The notes under the pieces were generated by a model. The model made no database searches. It had not been told where the DNA came from and saw only the letters and a list, made by a program, of their open reading frames with translations. Shown in pieces: positions 51,356-59,661 of a stretch of DNA of 64,000 nucleotides; the stretch's first letter is position 1; each line of letters begins with the position of its first letter. The DNA comes from Patescibacteria group bacterium (lineage in GTDB: Bacteria > Patescibacteria > Paceibacteria > UBA9973 > UBA2103): contig SCTS01000006.1 of NCBI GenBank assembly GCA_004322365.1, positions 186,001-250,000 on the forward strand, read 5' to 3'. Position numbers and translations under genes: made by a program.

Positions 51356-52470
51356 GTTTTTTTCTCAAGTGCATCTATCCCCGGCAACGTACCGTTTGCA
51401 AGAAAATCTAACATCGCGCCACCAGCAGTTGAAACGAATGTAAATTTATCCATGAGCCCGAGATTCTGAATTGAAGAAAGTGTGTCTCCTCCGCCAACGA
51501 TAGATTTTGCGGACGATCCAGCAATAGCGATAGCAAGAGCGTCAGTGCCTGCAGTAAATCCTTTCTCAAAATTCCCCATCGGCCCATTCCACAGTATTGA
51601 ATGTGATGCATTAATAATAGATTGAAGCGCTTGAATAGAAGCTGGAGCAATATCTAAAATAGCTTCATTCTTCCCAACCTCGCTGGCAAGAATATCTCGT
51701 CGTCCATTCGGCCCTTCTACTGTGACGAACTCCGGGAGAATTATTTTTGAATTACCGAGCATGGCCTTGGCAGTATCATTGTCCGACACGAGAGACATTC
51801 CTACTTCATACCCTTTCGCTTTGAAAAAATCATTGGCGATTGCCCCACCGACAAACACACGATCATATTTTTTAAGTAGTGTCTCTATTAATGCAACTTT
51901 CGTGGTGAGCTTTGCGCCACCAACTATTGCGAGAGACGGACTCTCTGGTGTAAGCGCGGGAGTAAGACCCGCAACTTCATCAAAAAATTGAAAGCCTGCA
52001 TACGCTGGTAAAATTCCCGCAACACCGACAATGGATGCGTGGATACGATGAGATGCGGGGAATGCATCGTTTATATACATATCAGCGAGTGAAGCAAGTT
52101 CGCGAGTAAAATGTGCATCGTTCTTTTTTTCATCATCGCTCATGCGGATGTTTTGTAAGAGTACCGCTTCTCCATCCTGAAGTGCCTCAACAGCCTGATG
52201 TGCTTCTACACCCGCTATGTCATCAACAAATGTGAGTGGCATTTTTTTCTTGAGATATTCATACACTGGAACCAGTGACCCTCTACTATCACTCAGGTGA
52301 CTCACGAGAACCACTCGTGCCTCTCGAGCAATAAGAAACTGTATAGATTTCAATGCTCTATCAATACGAAATGGATCGGTAATCGCACCATTCACTATCG
52401 GAGCATTCAAATCCAAACGCAACAAGATGCGTTTGCCTTTGAGGTTTTTTAACTCATCAATTGAATGCAT
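51352..52470 (-). CDS. pgk: phosphoglycerate kinase
   Basis: Pgk makes ATP and 3-phosphoglycerate in lower glycolysis. The 372-aa product has KRILLRLDLNAPIVNGAITD, YINDAFPASHRIHASI and the nucleotide-binding VGGGDTLSSIQNLG. Shorter than most (about 390-400). The ADP loop SGAKLTTKVALI is present as GGAKLTTKV. It follows tpiA by 11 nt, forming a tpiA-pgk pair. Confidence 0.96.
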   Translation of the reverse strand: MHSIDELKNLKGKRILLRLDLNAPIVNGAITDPFRIDRALKSIQFLIAREARVVLVSHLSDSRGSLVPVYEYLKKKMPLTFVDDIAGVEAHQAVEALQDGEAVLLQNIRMSDDEKKNDAHFTRELASLADMYINDAFPASHRIHASIVGVAGILPAYAGFQFFDEVAGLTPALTPESPSLAIVGGAKLTTKVALIETLLKKYDRVFVGGAIANDFFKAKGYEVGMSLVSDNDTAKAMLGNSKIILPEFVTVEGPNGRRDILASEVGKNEAILDIAPASIQALQSIINASHSILWNGPMGNFEKGFTAGTDALAIAIAGSSAKSIVGGGDTLSSIQNLGLMDKFTFVSTAGGAMLDFLANGTLPGIDALEKKT

Positions 52471-52481
52471 AGAAATGCTGA

Positions 52482-53234
52482 CTACTTTTGAAATGCACGA
52501 ATAATATTTGTAAATTCTTCAGCATTAACACTTGCACGCCCAGCAAGAAGTCCCTGTATACCAGGAGTCGTTGCAAACAATGTGGCACTTTCTGTATTGA
52601 CCGACCCTCCATAAATAATACGCACCTTGAGCGCCCGCTCTCGCCCCCACATGTCAGCAATAGTTTTTCTGATGAACATAACCGCCTCTGCAACGACACG
52701 GGGCGACGGAGCTTGCGGAGCACCAATCGCCCACAGTGGGTCATAGGCTATCGTAAATTTCGAAGCGTCTACTGCGTTAATGCGTGCAAGTGAGGAAGTT
52801 ACATTGTTGCTCAGGTAGGTGAGATATGCGCCCTCAGTATCTCGCACAGGTTCCCCCACACATACAATTGGATGCAGTTTTGCTTGTATAGCTGTCACTG
52901 CCTTTTTTGCAACAATGTCATCGGTGTCACCTTCCGCTCGACGCTCTGCGTGTCCAACAATCACATACTTAATTCCTGAAGTAACGAGAGATTTTGGGGA
53001 GACCTGCCCTGTATGCGCTCCACTCTCTTCAAAAAATACATCCTGCGTGCCAAAGGACATACGTTTTCCTCCGTATGTACTCTTCAAAAGCGGTGCGAGC
53101 GACACCTGAGGACAAAGAACCACTTCTACCTTTAGTCCACGTGGCAATTTCTTATCAATGTCATGGATGAGCTTTTTCCCTTCAGTGGAGGTATTGATAT
53201 ATAACTTCCAATTTCCAACAATGAGCTTTTTCAT
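52482..53234 (-). CDS. tpiA: triose-phosphate isomerase
   Basis: TIM interconverts DHAP and glyceraldehyde-3-phosphate. The 250-aa product begins MKKLIVGNWKLYINTSTEGK and has Asn/Lys at the start, catalytic His in YVIVGHAERRAEGDTDD, catalytic Glu in KFTIAYDPLWAIGA (Asp at the consensus Glu of AYEPVWAIG; see the DPLW substitution) and IIYGGSVNTESA. The Met at 53234 overlaps the stop of an upstream 63-aa ORF as ATGA. Coupled to pgk. The YDPLW in place of YEPxW at the catalytic Glu is noteworthy. Confidence 0.94.
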   Translation of the reverse strand: MKKLIVGNWKLYINTSTEGKKLIHDIDKKLPRGLKVEVVLCPQVSLAPLLKSTYGGKRMSFGTQDVFFEESGAHTGQVSPKSLVTSGIKYVIVGHAERRAEGDTDDIVAKKAVTAIQAKLHPIVCVGEPVRDTEGAYLTYLSNNVTSSLARINAVDASKFTIAYDPLWAIGAPQAPSPRVVAEAVMFIRKTIADMWGRERALKVRIIYGGSVNTESATLFATTPGIQGLLAGRASVNAEEFTNIIRAFQK

Positions 53235-53422
53235 ACCAAAAGTAGAGCTTCTCCCGTACATGTTCGAGCAAAGCGAGTTACATGTCCGAGGACCCCGTAC
53301 ACCCAGCCAACTATATATTCAATATATCGCATACCCTGTGTCGAACAAGACGGGACCTTACAAACACTACCGCCGATGACGGCGGGTGTTCTGGGGCAAT
53401 TACCAACTATCAATTTCTTCAT
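53231..53422 (-). CDS. 63-aa leader ORF sharing its first residues with TpiA
   Basis: The ORF begins MKKLIVGNCPRTPAVIGG, identical to TpiA in its first eight residues but encoded with different synonymous codons, and then diverges. A -10-like TACGAT ends 6 nt before its ATG. Its TGA stop overlaps the tpiA ATG (ATGA), so ribosomes could pass from one to the other. It may be a remnant of a second tpiA, a regulatory leader, or coincidence. Confidence 0.4.
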   Translation of the reverse strand: MKKLIVGNCPRTPAVIGGSVCKVPSCSTQGMRYIEYIVGWVYGVLGHVTRFARTCTGEALLLV

Positions 53423-53514
53423 TGGGAAATCGTAACACACGGAAGCTTTAAGGCTCCCGATTTGTCCAAGAGTGAAGCGATTGAGTACAAATTGCAGTCC
53501 CCTTAGGGGGTGTC

Positions 53515-53535
53515 AGCTTATAGCTTTCAGCTTTT
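53515..53535 (+). repeat. heptad array (AG type)
   Basis: AGCTTAT, AGCTTTC, AGCTTTT. Confidence 0.6.
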
Positions 53536-53561
53536 CCGATACACAGTGTAAGCCATCCGCT

Positions 53562-53589
53562 GGAAGCTGGAAGCTGGAAGCTGGAAGCT
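53562..53589 (+). repeat. heptad array, four perfect GGAAGCT units
   Basis: Four identical GGAAGCT copies, the same unit as the five copies at 15321-15355. Confidence 0.85.
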
Positions 53590-53597
53590 TTGAATTA

Positions 53598-54851
53598 TCA
53601 ATCCTGCGTACGCCAATCAACAATACGAAACCCGCTGACTGTTGTTGGAGTGAATGGTGGTGGCAATTGTGCCAAGAGGGCATCGTGGACATCTGTCCGA
53701 ATGCTATAGCCTGAGATAAAGGCACCAGACGATGTCCATTTTGTGTTTACGACACCACGGGAAGCAAAAGTACCGAAGGTATTCAGCGTGGAACGAAGCA
53801 CATATGACTGCAGGTCGGTAGGAACAGCGTGCGTACCCGAGGCATCATACCGATGTCGTCCAAAGTGACCAGTACCTGCCACAAAAACACCATTCAGCTG
53901 TAATACATCGGGTGATTGGAGTGAAATCAAAACTGATCGCTCAGCAATTGTCGTTAACCCATCGTCATATGCGTGCGCATAGGTAATGTTCCCGGTAATA
54001 ACAATGTCAGGCTTACTACTGGGACTCGCCACATTTGCAGCGGCGAATGTAACTTTTCCAGATACGACCCCCTCAAGCCAAACAGAATCTTCTACAAACA
54101 CAACAGGACACCCTGCGGGTATGGCGTAATTTGTGGTGGCGCCAACTGAAGCAATTATTGTATTTTCTTCCTCCCAACCTTCATCATCTGAATATCCCAT
54201 TATCTCAGTAACTGCGGTAACAGGGCTTGCATCAAATGTTCCGTTCGACTTGAAAACAATTTTGTACCCATACGCTCCACCCGATGCAGGAGCGAGATAT
54301 ACACCCGATGCTTGCGCATATGTTTTTAAATTTGTGAGGGTGGCAGTAATCACTGATGTGTCAGACTTTGCTGGACTTGTTGATGCCGCAAGCGTCTGTG
54401 TTCCATACTGAGCAATAAGTGTTTTTGTATGTGATGCACTTTCCAATGCCCATCCCGTTGAACGCACTGATGCGGATGTAAGTACTCCGCAAGAAGTTAT
54501 ACCTGAAATAGCGAGAGAAAAATTCCCGACAGTATTTCCGTTTTCTGGATCCAAAACTGCATGTACATATGGCCCAGACAAACCAGTACCATCTTGTATA
54601 TCAGTGGGAAATTCTGAAAAGTGCCATCGGTAGTACTCAAGCCCTGCTTCAGAAATACTGAGTGCTTTGTCGGCCTCAGATCCAAAACGCTCTTTAGTTC
54701 TCTCAAGCGTCAACGCACTCATAAAATCAGACAACAGGAAGAAAAAAACAGCAGAAGCAATGAGTACAAAAACAGTCATAAACCCTCCCACACTTCTTAC
54801 GCTCCCCCCTGAGAGCTGAAAGCTGGAACCTGAAAACTTCTTATTCCTCAT
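53598..54851 (-). CDS. PilX-like pilus assembly protein
   Basis: The 417-aa product has one hydrophobic helix near the N-terminus (about 24-45: FMTVFVLIASAVFFFLL), a region with repeated SEAG-type residues (SISEAGLEYYRWHF) and a large beta-rich domain with few Cys. Position after two prepilin genes and the helix-plus-E pattern suggest a PilX/minor pilin-like role in pilus assembly. Residues 6-17 (FSGSSFQLSGGS) are encoded by a heptad array. It overlaps the upstream gene by 4 nt. Confidence 0.7.
   Translation of the reverse strand: MRNKKFSGSSFQLSGGSVRSVGGFMTVFVLIASAVFFFLLSDFMSALTLERTKERFGSEADKALSISEAGLEYYRWHFSEFPTDIQDGTGLSGPYVHAVLDPENGNTVGNFSLAISGITSCGVLTSASVRSTGWALESASHTKTLIAQYGTQTLAASTSPAKSDTSVITATLTNLKTYAQASGVYLAPASGGAYGYKIVFKSNGTFDASPVTAVTEIMGYSDDEGWEEENTIIASVGATTNYAIPAGCPVVFVEDSVWLEGVVSGKVTFAAANVASPSSKPDIVITGNITYAHAYDDGLTTIAERSVLISLQSPDVLQLNGVFVAGTGHFGRHRYDASGTHAVPTDLQSYVLRSTLNTFGTFASRGVVNTKWTSSGAFISGYSIRTDVHDALLAQLPPPFTPTTVSGFRIVDWRTQD
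54804..54838 (+). repeat. heptad array inside the start of the PilX-like gene
   Basis: CCCCCCT, GAGAGCT, GAAAGCT, GGAACCT, GAAAACT. It lies within the first codons of the minus-strand gene 53598-54851. Confidence 0.75.
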
Positions 54852-55444
54852 ATCGCCTTTAAATTACGAAGCGTGGTAGTGGCAGTAAGTATGAATGGGG
54901 TCGTCATTCCAGGACTTCGCACATCAATAGAAATTAGTACGGACGCTACAGCGGTCACTCGACTCATATCAGTAATTTCAACGCCGGAACTGTCGTAATA
55001 ACGGAAAAGCGGGATCGAGTCAGTTGTATTCTGTACGTATGTTGCTAAAGACTCACTCATAGGCGCCCCGCTGTATGTTGGCGGAGTACCTGGACTCACA
55101 GAACTCCGAGAAAGTGTAGTCCCATTAATTTGATATTGAAATCGCGTAGCTCCAATGCTGTTTGGAATATTACTAAAAAAAGTTAACGAGTATGCGGACA
55201 TGGAAACAATTGGGTACGAACCATCATTGCCATGCGCAATGCTACGCACATCTGTCATTAGTGCGGTCAGTGCAGATCTGGCACTACTAATTTGCGTTAG
55301 AGCACGAGTCCCTGTGTTATTTGTTTTATAGAGTGCTAATACTGAATTTGATGCGCTCACCATAATCAATGAAACAACTGCGAGCGTTACCAAAACCTCT
55401 ATTAAACTCATTCCTCGCTCTGTATTGTTTTTATGGTGCAACAT
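54848..55444 (-). CDS. type IV prepilin-like protein (PilW/PulJ-like)
   Basis: The 198-aa product has a prepilin leader ending ERG followed by MSLIEVLVTLAVVSLIMVSA, with Glu at position +5 of the mature form as needed for pilin assembly, then a globular beta-rich domain. It is a minor pilin or pseudopilin. Overlaps both neighbours by a few nt, so translation is coupled. Confidence 0.85.
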   Translation of the reverse strand: MLHHKNNTERGMSLIEVLVTLAVVSLIMVSASNSVLALYKTNNTGTRALTQISSARSALTALMTDVRSIAHGNDGSYPIVSMSAYSLTFFSNIPNSIGATRFQYQINGTTLSRSSVSPGTPPTYSGAPMSESLATYVQNTTDSIPLFRYYDSSGVEITDMSRVTAVASVLISIDVRSPGMTTPFILTATTTLRNLKAI

Positions 55445-55883
55445 AGGTAACCGCAGACATGCTGTGCGAGAATCCGCGTATATTCCAAATGGCTTCGACT
55501 TTCATCACCTTATAATCGCCCGCCCCTGCGCCATTCGCTGGATCATCCTTATACGACACAACCGTTCGAAGTGTGTATGGAATATTATTAACAAGTCGTG
55601 ATTCAGTAGACACCAAAACTCCCGAAGGAGTGCCGCCAACGGTCCCAACACTCGCATACGGAAGTCCTCTCGCATACTCGATAGTGCCTGCAATAAGCGC
55701 GCTCGCATTGGTGCGCGACGCGATGCTCTGCACGAGAGTAGCGGACGCAGCATACGCACCAAAAAAACCTAAAAAGATTACAAGCATCAAAGATACGGCG
55801 ACAACTACTTCAATGAGTGTCATTCCCCGAGAAGTTTTGTTCCTTCCTCTCTGAAAGCTGAAAGCTGAAAGCTGGCACCTCAT
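55431..55883 (-). CDS. type IV prepilin-like protein (PilV/PulI-like)
   Basis: The 150-aa product has the prepilin cleavage site SRG/MTLIEVVVAVSLMLVIFL, with Glu at +5. The preceding leader MRCQLSAFSFQRGRNKTSRG is long, and its first half is encoded by a heptad array that abuts the ATG. It is likely a minor pilin that helps start pilus assembly. It overlaps the next prepilin gene by 14 nt. Confidence 0.85.
   Translation of the reverse strand: MRCQLSAFSFQRGRNKTSRGMTLIEVVVAVSLMLVIFLGFFGAYAASATLVQSIASRTNASALIAGTIEYARGLPYASVGTVGGTPSGVLVSTESRLVNNIPYTLRTVVSYKDDPANGAGAGDYKVMKVEAIWNIRGFSHSMSAVTYVAP
55853..55880 (+). repeat. heptad array encoding part of a prepilin leader
   Basis: GAAAGCT, GAAAGCT, GAAAGCT, GGCACCT abut CAT, the reversed start codon at 55881-55883. 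On the coding strand the units encode CQLSAFSF. Confidence 0.8.
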
Positions 55884-57098
55884 CTAGATATGACTCGACA
55901 GCGAGTAGATAGGAGCAATCATCGAAATCGCAAAAAATCCAACCATGGCGCCAATGATAACCATGAGAAATGGTTCAATGACGGTAGAGAGATCTTTTGT
56001 TTTTCGCTCAACCGATTCTTCATAAAATTCAGCGGTTTCTTTAAGCAGACTTGAAAGACGTCCCGTTTCTTCACCAACAGCAACAATCTCAGCAACTAAC
56101 GGCGGAAAAAGAAGAGTATGTTTTGCAAGAGATAGTGAGAGAGGCGACCCTTCGGTAAGACTCTTCTCAGCTTCAACAAAAACCTTTTTATACTGACTAT
56201 TCTCTAACACATCGTGGGTAATTTTGACCGATAAAACCATATCCACTCCTGATGAAAACAACGAGGCGAGTGTGCGGGTCGCACGAGCAACATTAATTTC
56301 AACAATCAATCCACCGATGATAGGAATCTTTAGCAGAAACCAGTCCAAGAAGACTTTCCCCTTAGCTGATCGAATTGCCAAAAGTGATACAAATATAAAA
56401 AAACTAAATAATATCAACGCGATAAATGTATTGTGAATCAAAAAATCACTAGCACTAATTATGAATTGAGTTGTGGGTGGAAGAGATGCATGTAATTCCC
56501 TAAAAGTTCCTGACAGTGTAGGGACAACATAAATCAACATCAGTATGCCAATACCAACCATTGCACTCAAAACAATGCTCGGGTAAATAAGTGCGCTTTT
56601 AATTTTTTTCTGTAAATTAGAGGCGCGCTCCATTTGAGTAGATGCAACTCGGAGCGACTCAGTTAATTTTCCTGATTCTTCTCCGGCACGCACCATAGAA
56701 ACTAACAGGGAGGAAAACATTTTGGGAAACGCAGAAAGAGCAGTAGAGAAAGTCTCTCCTTTCTTTACACTGGTGATTATCTCAATCAAAACCTCTTGCA
56801 AGTGGACATTGCGTGTCTGTCGCTTTGCTACCTCAAGTGAACGGGAAATAGTTAAGCCTGCATCAAGCATGGTGGCAAGATTGCGTATGAGAATTACTTT
56901 TTCATCAAGTGAAACGGTGTGAAAAATTTCTAAAATAGAGTCGAGTGAAAATAAGTTGTTCGCGCGCACCTCTTTGAGTTCCAGCACTCGGTCACCTCGT
57001 TCACGTATGTCGTGGTGCACTGCAAAACGATCGACTCCGTCAATGATATCGGAATATGTTTCACCGGTCTGACTGATCGCAGTAACTTTGAATTTCAC
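55884..57098 (-). CDS. pilC: type IV pilus inner membrane platform protein PilC
   Basis: PilC is the polytopic platform that connects the PilB motor with the growing pilus. The 404-aa product has two repeats of the T2SSF domain (LIRNLATMLDAGLTISRSLE and TRTLASLFSSGVDMVLSVKI) with three membrane helices (near 170-195, 215-240 and 380-400). A conserved VAVGEETGRLSSLLKE is present. Coupled to the prepilin genes (1 nt apart). Confidence 0.92.
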   Translation of the reverse strand: MKFKVTAISQTGETYSDIIDGVDRFAVHHDIRERGDRVLELKEVRANNLFSLDSILEIFHTVSLDEKVILIRNLATMLDAGLTISRSLEVAKRQTRNVHLQEVLIEIITSVKKGETFSTALSAFPKMFSSLLVSMVRAGEESGKLTESLRVASTQMERASNLQKKIKSALIYPSIVLSAMVGIGILMLIYVVPTLSGTFRELHASLPPTTQFIISASDFLIHNTFIALILFSFFIFVSLLAIRSAKGKVFLDWFLLKIPIIGGLIVEINVARATRTLASLFSSGVDMVLSVKITHDVLENSQYKKVFVEAEKSLTEGSPLSLSLAKHTLLFPPLVAEIVAVGEETGRLSSLLKETAEFYEESVERKTKDLSTVIEPFLMVIIGAMVGFFAISMIAPIYSLSSHI

Positions 57099-57160
57099 TT
57101 TTTCAGTATAGCGCCAAAAATAATTACTAGCGTACTAACGCGTACACCATGTGTACCTTT

Positions 57161-58897
57161 TTACTCACTAATAACTCGAAGCACTTCTTCAATTGTTGTA
57201 ACTCCAGTAGCTGCTTTGAAAATACCGTCCTCAACCATAGTAAGCATACCTTCACGCTTTGCTTGTAATTCAATATCATCGGCTGAAACCCGCTTGAGAA
57301 TAAGTTCTCGTATTTCATGCGTCACGGGCAACACTTCATGTATCCCAATACGCCCTGAATATCCATCCGGAGAGACACCATTTTCTTTTGGTTTAAAGAA
57401 TGGAATCTCTTTAATGGTTGCCTCTTTAGGAATAAGTTTTTCTTCTTTCAAAACAGCAAGCACTCGGTCAATGTCTACGGCAGATTTTAATTGTGCAATT
57501 TCCTCTTCAGAAAGAATGTACTCAGTACGGTCCGATGCCAGGCGACGAACAAGCCTCTGCCCGACAATGACGCGGAGAGTAGACACGAGGAGGAACGGCT
57601 CTGCTTCCATATCCATGAGTCTGGGAATAGTCGCTGCCGCTGAATTAGTGTGTAGTGTTGAAAGAACTAAGTGTCCAGTGAGCGCTGCGTTAATAGCAAG
57701 AGATGCAGTTTCAATGTCGCGAATTTCTCCAACCATGATGATGTCCGGATCTTGGCGCACAAGTGAGCGGAGTCCCGACGCAAAAGTAAATCCTATGTCC
57801 GCCCTCACTTGCGTTTGATTCACGCGAGGCATCTGGTATTCAATGGGATCTTCAATGGTTGCAATATTCACATCAGGCGTATTTAAAATATCCAAAATCG
57901 TATACAGAGTTGTTGTCTTTCCACTACCAGTCGGCCCCGTCATCAAAATCATTCCTGTCGACTGCTTAGAGGCTGCATGTATTCGCTCTAGTGCAGCACC
58001 GTGGAAACCTAATGATTCAAGAGTAAAGCCCCCACCCCCCTCTCGAAGAAGACGCATCACTGTTTTTTCTCCAAAATAGGTTGGCATCACGGACACACGC
58101 AAAGATACGCGCTCTTTATCTGCCTCCATTTTAAAACGACCGTCTTGCGGTAGACGCTTCTCATCAAGTTTCAGGTTTGCCAAAACTTTGATGCGTGCAG
58201 TAACTCCTGCTGCAATATTTTTTGGCAATTCCATTGCGTCATGCAAAAGACCATCAATACGGTAGCGAACCAAAAGCATTTCTTCCAAAGGCTCAATGTG
58301 TATGTCAGATGCGCCCTGAACAATTGCGTGCCGGAGAAGCGTATCAACTACTTTTATAACCGGCAGATCATCAGCAAGTTTTTTTAATCCGGCAGTATCT
58401 AGAGAAGGATTATCTTCTATTGATAGCGACGCGCCTTGAATAATATTGCCAAATTCTTCTTTGAGAGATTTTTGATATTGCAGTAAAGCGCTCTTAAGAG
58501 ACGCGGTGTCAGTAAGTCGAGGCAGAATTTTTAAACCTATTTTCTTTTTTATGAAATTAAGTGGCTCCAAGTCGCCCGTATAGAGCATGGCAACTTCCAA
58601 TGCATCTGCAGTCTTTTTGTAGGCAATAACATTGTGCTTGCGGGCAATAGGCTCAGGGATAAGCGAAAGGACTTCAAAATCTATCTTTATGCCGGAAAGA
58701 GATATAAAAGGAATGCCGAGGATATGTGCCTGCATACGGCGAAGTTCATCTTCACCCAAAACCCCTCCTGAAACGAGAGCGTCACTCAAAGGTTGTCCTG
58801 TGTCTTTTGCATCCCTTTCTGCAGTTTCAAAATCTTTACGGGACACTAACCCAGAATCAATTATGAAAGTCTTTAATTGTGCGTCAGGAACAATCAT
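57161..58897 (-). CDS. pilB: type IV pilus assembly ATPase PilB
   Basis: PilB is the hexameric motor that extrudes the pilus. The 578-aa product has an N-terminal MshEN-like domain (RRMQAHILGIPFISL), Walker A MTGPTGSGKTTTLYTIL near residue 320, Asp box ATIEDPIEYQMPRVNQTQV and Walker B IIMVGEIRDIETASLAINAA. The zinc-binding Cys pairs found in many PilB/GspE proteins are missing, replaced by RRLASDRTEYILSEEE. No PilT is next to it. An extended -10 lies 9 nt before the ATG. Confidence 0.94.
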   Translation of the reverse strand: MIVPDAQLKTFIIDSGLVSRKDFETAERDAKDTGQPLSDALVSGGVLGEDELRRMQAHILGIPFISLSGIKIDFEVLSLIPEPIARKHNVIAYKKTADALEVAMLYTGDLEPLNFIKKKIGLKILPRLTDTASLKSALLQYQKSLKEEFGNIIQGASLSIEDNPSLDTAGLKKLADDLPVIKVVDTLLRHAIVQGASDIHIEPLEEMLLVRYRIDGLLHDAMELPKNIAAGVTARIKVLANLKLDEKRLPQDGRFKMEADKERVSLRVSVMPTYFGEKTVMRLLREGGGGFTLESLGFHGAALERIHAASKQSTGMILMTGPTGSGKTTTLYTILDILNTPDVNIATIEDPIEYQMPRVNQTQVRADIGFTFASGLRSLVRQDPDIIMVGEIRDIETASLAINAALTGHLVLSTLHTNSAAATIPRLMDMEAEPFLLVSTLRVIVGQRLVRRLASDRTEYILSEEEIAQLKSAVDIDRVLAVLKEEKLIPKEATIKEIPFFKPKENGVSPDGYSGRIGIHEVLPVTHEIRELILKRVSADDIELQAKREGMLTMVEDGIFKAATGVTTIEEVLRVISE

Positions 58898-58906
58898 TCT
58901 TTGGTA

Positions 58907-58915
58907 AGAATAACA
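58907..58915 (-). promoter_or_regulatory. extended -10 of pilB
   Basis: TGT-TATTCT ends 9 nt before the pilB ATG on the minus strand. Confidence 0.45.
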
Positions 58916-58922
58916 TCAGCAA

Positions 58923-58957
58923 AGGTTTCAGGTGTGAGGTTTCAGGTGTCAGTGAGG
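58923..58957 (+). repeat. heptad array before pilB
   Basis: AGGTTTC, AGGTGTG, AGGTTTC, AGGTGTC, AGTGAGG (AG type on the plus strand). Confidence 0.75.
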
Positions 58958-59062
58958 AAAAAGAAGGAACGGAAATGAGAAATGAAATATCAAGAAGAAA
59001 AAAATAAAAGATGGTGCAAAAAATACCAAAAAGTTGCACTAAAAATGTCTGAGGAGGAGTAC

Positions 59063-59091
59063 TTGACAGAGTGATTTAAGTGTAGTACCCT
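59063..59091 (+). promoter_or_regulatory. promoter of the 110-aa gene
   Basis: Perfect TTGACA (59063-59068), a 17-nt spacer and a weak -10 TACCCT (59086-59091). The leader is about 37 nt. Confidence 0.55.
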
Positions 59092-59134
59092 GCGCAGATT
59101 AGAAATGCGAGAAATTTGTTAAAGAAATTATATT

Positions 59135-59467
59135 ATGACTGACATTACTGCTGAGGGATTCAGATTCGACAGACCACGAGCTGCTCGTGTTTCAGGACAA
59201 TCTGAACAATTTTTGCACACAGGAGAAATTCCTATGCTTAAACATCTTCCGTCTATGCCTGGAAGTAGAGTCCCCGAAGGACAGAACGTTTCACTAGTGC
59301 CATACCTCGGAGAGATTATTGGGGCAAACGCAGAGATGATAAGAGATGGATTTGATGGGGTTGTAAACCACAAAGAAGTTATTGCGTTCGATGTTGCAGC
59401 TTGGTTTGCACTGAGTTGGGCCGGTAAGCTTTGGCGTAGAATTACCCAACCTCGAGATCGATACTAG
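59135..59467 (+). CDS. 110-aa hypothetical protein
   Basis: The product begins MTDITAEGFRFDRPRAARVS and contains KHLPSMPGSRVPEGQNVS, an amphipathic middle and AWFALSWAGKLWRRI near the end. No signal peptide, no Cys. A hydrophobic/aromatic C-terminal helix may touch the membrane. It has its own promoter and terminator, so it is a single-gene unit. No known family. Confidence 0.6.
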   Translation: MTDITAEGFRFDRPRAARVSGQSEQFLHTGEIPMLKHLPSMPGSRVPEGQNVSLVPYLGEIIGANAEMIRDGFDGVVNHKEVIAFDVAAWFALSWAGKLWRRITQPRDRY

Positions 59468-59479
59468 ACTCTGGAATCT

Positions 59480-59518
59480 GTAAAACAAAAAGACACTCAC
59501 AGTGTCTTTTTGTTTTAC
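59480..59518 (+). terminator. terminator of the 110-aa gene
   Basis: GTAAAACAAAAAGACACT CAC AGTGTCTTTTTGTTTTAC is a perfect 18-bp stem with T-rich right arm. Confidence 0.88.
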
Positions 59519-59522
59519 TTGA

Positions 59523-59551
59523 TTGACAGCCACACCTCCCTACGTTACACT
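59523..59551 (+). promoter_or_regulatory. promoter of nusA-ppa
   Basis: TTGACA (59523-59528), a 17-nt spacer and TACACT (59546-59551). The start site near 59558 is less than 20 nt from the terminator hairpin. Confidence 0.65.
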
Positions 59552-59574
59552 CTTGGAGTCAGTTTCCCTCCATG

Positions 59575-59600
59575 GGTCCGCGTAGCGGGCCTCTTTTTTT
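59575..59600 (+). terminator. attenuator-like terminator in the nusA leader
   Basis: GGTCCGC GTA GCGGGCC followed by TCTTTTTTT. It lies between the nusA promoter and gene, so nusA expression must read through it, unless another promoter exists. Confidence 0.65.
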
Positions 59601-59618
59601 GGAAAATTGACACTTTCT

Positions 59619-59653
59619 TATCCCTAAACCCTAGCCACTAAACGCTAACCCCT
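59619..59653 (+). repeat. heptad array before nusA
   Basis: TATCCCT, AAACCCT, AGCCACT, AAACGCT, AACCCCT, then 8 nt to the ATG. Confidence 0.8.
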
Positions 59654-59661
59654 AATTAAAT

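Larger units (their letters stand above)
53423..53597. other. spacer with two heptad arrays
   Basis: The gap between the pilus operon end and the 63-aa ORF holds two 7-nt arrays, a CCCCTTAGGGG hairpin at about 53498-53510 and a -10-like TACGAT at 53429-53434. No gene seen. Confidence 0.6.

Noticed and set aside
57012..57818. 268-aa plus-strand ORF opposite pilB
   Set aside because: It is antisense to PilB, which has full Walker and Asp box motifs, and its own sequence has no domain.
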